DNA from: an uncultured Bacteroidales bacterium
Lineage (GTDB): Bacteria; Bacteroidota; Bacteroidia; Bacteroidales; F082
DNA length: 6,469 nt
Assembly (NCBI GenBank): GCA_937877465.1
Contig: CALFIT010000206.1
Coordinates: 1-6,469, forward strand
Direction: 5' to 3'
Position numbers and translations under genes: made by a program. This document shows, piece by piece, positions 5,493 through 6,469 of the stretch (position 1 is its first letter; every line of letters starts with the position of its first letter). The notes under the pieces are model-generated. The model worked only from the letters and a program-made list of their open reading frames with translations, had not been told where the DNA came from and did not search any database.

Positions 5493-5954
5493 ATGAAAAA
5501 AGCATCCTTACTCACTTTGGTACTCCTGCTCGGCCTCACGATGACGGCACAGGTGGAATACCTCTACGACTTCAACAGCCTCACCGAAGGCTCGCAAAAC
5601 CTCAACGGCCAGGACGGCTGGCTGACGCACTACCAAACCGCCAGCTCGTCGCAAGACTTCGACGTCGGCTACGTCTGCGGCTCCGACATGGCTCCCGACG
5701 AGAGCATGGCCGTATGGTATCCCTACGGCGGCTCGGGCGTAGGCCGCACGGCCACGCGCAAAGCCTCGTCGAACTTCAACTTCAGCTTCCAAAACGGCGG
5801 CATCATGGACCTCGAAATCGACATGAACCGCACTTGGTGGGGCAGCTTCTTCGGCGTGGGCTTCGACGGCAACGGCGACGGCCACATCCTGCCCGGCATG
5901 AACGACGAGGACGGCGGCGTGTATCTCTTCGTCAAGAGCCAAGGCGACAGTTGA
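5493..5954 (+). CDS. Exported protein of unknown function, C-terminally truncated at a junction
   Basis: 153 residues from ATG 5493 to TGA 5952-5954. I chose this ATG because it begins 'MKKASLLTLVLLLGLTMTAQ', a clear Sec signal peptide probably cut after TMTAQ or nearby. A TTG at 5457 in the same frame would start upstream of and overlap the -7 box. The mature part opens with 'YDFNSLTEGSQNLNGQDGW', a pattern I associate with the start of jelly-roll (concanavalin-like) domains in Bacteroidota secreted proteins. It also contains 'DGNGDGHI' (about residues 129-136), which resembles a DxNxDG calcium-binding loop. The chain then stops abruptly at 'LFVKSQGDS', mid beta-sandwich by appearance, where the opposite-strand receptor fragment begins. 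The native protein was probably longer. The function is not recognised. Its codons are strongly C-ending, like the propeller-barrel gene. Confidence 0.75.
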   Translation: MKKASLLTLVLLLGLTMTAQVEYLYDFNSLTEGSQNLNGQDGWLTHYQTASSSQDFDVGYVCGSDMAPDESMAVWYPYGGSGVGRTATRKASSNFNFSFQNGGIMDLEIDMNRTWWGSFFGVGFDGNGDGHILPGMNDEDGGVYLFVKSQGDS

Positions 5955-6469
5955 AGGTGTGGTTAGTACCGACGCGGACGGAGTTCTTGATTTCACCGTA
6001 CTGGTCGAACTGTGGCACGACGTCCTCGTTGTCAATACCGGGAACGAAGGTTTCTTCCTGGTTGTAGTTGTAGTACATGCCTACGATGCCGTTGAGCGTC
6101 AGATTACGGATGGGTGAATAGATAAGGTGGATTTTGGCATTCATGTCGTACTGGCGGTTCGTGGCTGTCAGCGTGTTGACCATTGACACGGGGTTGCTGA
6201 CCCAGAAGTCGCTGTTCTCAATAGCGCCGAAGCGGTAGCTGGCATAGCGGCTGATGAGGTTGCCGTACATATCGCTCTGCATGGGGTTCAGCAACGGGGC
6301 GCGGCGGTAGGCAGCCAACATGGGGTTGGTCTCTAAGCTCATGCCCTGTTCCTGGTATTGTCCTTTCAGGTAGGCCATGTTGATATTGGCGCGTATCTCG
6401 AACTGCTTGCTGACCAGCACAGAGGCGTTAATCTGTGCGTTGTAGCGGTCAGTGAAAGTCTCGCGGATG
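5932..6469 (-). CDS. SusC/RagA-type TonB-dependent outer-membrane receptor, internal fragment
   Basis: The minus-strand frame is open from the right edge (last complete codon 6466-6468) to a TGA at 5932-5934, 178 visible residues, with no start in the window. 'TDRYNAQINASVLVSKQFEIRANIN', 'NPMLAAYRRAPLLNP', 'SNPVSMVNTL' and 'NLTLNGIVGMYYNYNQEETFVPG' have the alternating strand pattern and the N-P-V-x-x-V-N segment of the mid-barrel of SusC/RagA family receptors, which import glycans or other nutrients with a SusD partner. The plug domain and the final barrel strands are absent. The last natural-looking residues are about 'VGTNHTFN'; the terminal 'CRLGS' runs antisense through the exported-protein gene. 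So the right edge hides the N-terminus, and the junction at about 5940-5955 removes the C-terminal barrel. No SusD gene is in view. Confidence 0.72.
   Translation of the reverse strand, partial: IRETFTDRYNAQINASVLVSKQFEIRANINMAYLKGQYQEQGMSLETNPMLAAYRRAPLLNPMQSDMYGNLISRYASYRFGAIENSDFWVSNPVSMVNTLTATNRQYDMNAKIHLIYSPIRNLTLNGIVGMYYNYNQEETFVPGIDNEDVVPQFDQYGEIKNSVRVGTNHTFNCRLGS
5938..5956. other. Probable sequence junction (rearrangement or assembly chimera)
   Basis: Two converging genes both lose their expected C-termini here and overlap by 23 bp (5932-5954). The exported protein ends at 'KSQGDS' and the receptor ends at 'TFNCRLGS'. Neither ending looks natural for its family. No inverted repeat, target duplication or transposase is seen around the site, so the join is bare. 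The exact base cannot be fixed from this sequence alone. Confidence 0.6.

Noticed and set aside
5508..6035. 175-codon minus-strand open frame across the exported-protein gene and the junction
   Set aside because: It is Ala/Val/Glu-rich shadow translation antisense to a protein with a clear signal peptide, and it crosses the suspected breakpoint in a frame different from the receptor fragment.
5932..6469. Insertion sequence or phage end causing the junction
   Set aside because: No transposase or integrase, terminal inverted repeat or target duplication is visible at 5930-5960, and the incoming sequence is a receptor gene fragment.

Overview
The window reads as a fragment of a Bacteroidota chromosome, most likely an uncultured Bacteroidales. 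Four things support this: a SusC/RagA-type outer-membrane receptor fragment, a Bacteroidota-style lipoprotein, promoter-like TAnnTTTG boxes, and start codons with no Shine-Dalgarno motif. Both edges cut through genes, so it looks like a short (possibly metagenomic) contig or a piece of one. I see no mobile element, CRISPR array, tRNA, rRNA or recognisable defence system.

Layout. (1) 1-2081, plus strand: the 3' part of a large envelope protein with a TolB-like beta-propeller joined to a BamA/D15-like outer-membrane barrel. (2) 5387 back to 2082, minus strand: four co-directional genes that look like one operon, in transcription order a secreted lipoprotein of unknown function, yicC (endoribonuclease family), gmk (guanylate kinase) and nadD (NaMN adenylyltransferase). 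nadD ends exactly where the propeller-barrel gene ends; the two stop codons form one TGATCA palindrome. (3) 5388-5492: a 105-bp divergent promoter region with a TATTTTTG box facing each way. (4) 5493-5954, plus strand: the N-terminal part of an exported protein of unknown function. (5) 5932-6469, minus strand: an internal piece of a SusC/RagA-type receptor. Genes 4 and 5 both break off at the same point (about 5940-5955), so the window contains a junction that is either an assembly chimera or a real rearrangement.

The most unusual intrinsic feature is a set of heptanucleotide repeat arrays. The yicC-gmk spacer (143 bp) is almost entirely 7- and 8-bp units built on AGTT, arranged as two arrays in opposite orientation, so the transcript could fold into a regularly interrupted hairpin. 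The gmk-nadD spacer (53 bp) is mostly GAGTTTA/GAGTTGA heptads that run right up to the nadD start codon. A third array, of a different unit (TGCGGAA), lies inside the propeller-barrel gene and is translated in frame. The two spacers each fill the leader of an essential nucleotide-metabolism gene.

Functionally, gmk (GMP to GDP) and nadD (NaMN to NaAD) are housekeeping nucleotide and NAD enzymes, and yicC is an RNA-processing gene often found next to gmk. The lipoprotein, the propeller-barrel protein and the receptor are cell-envelope proteins. Nothing here forces the conclusion that the envelope and nucleotide genes act together.
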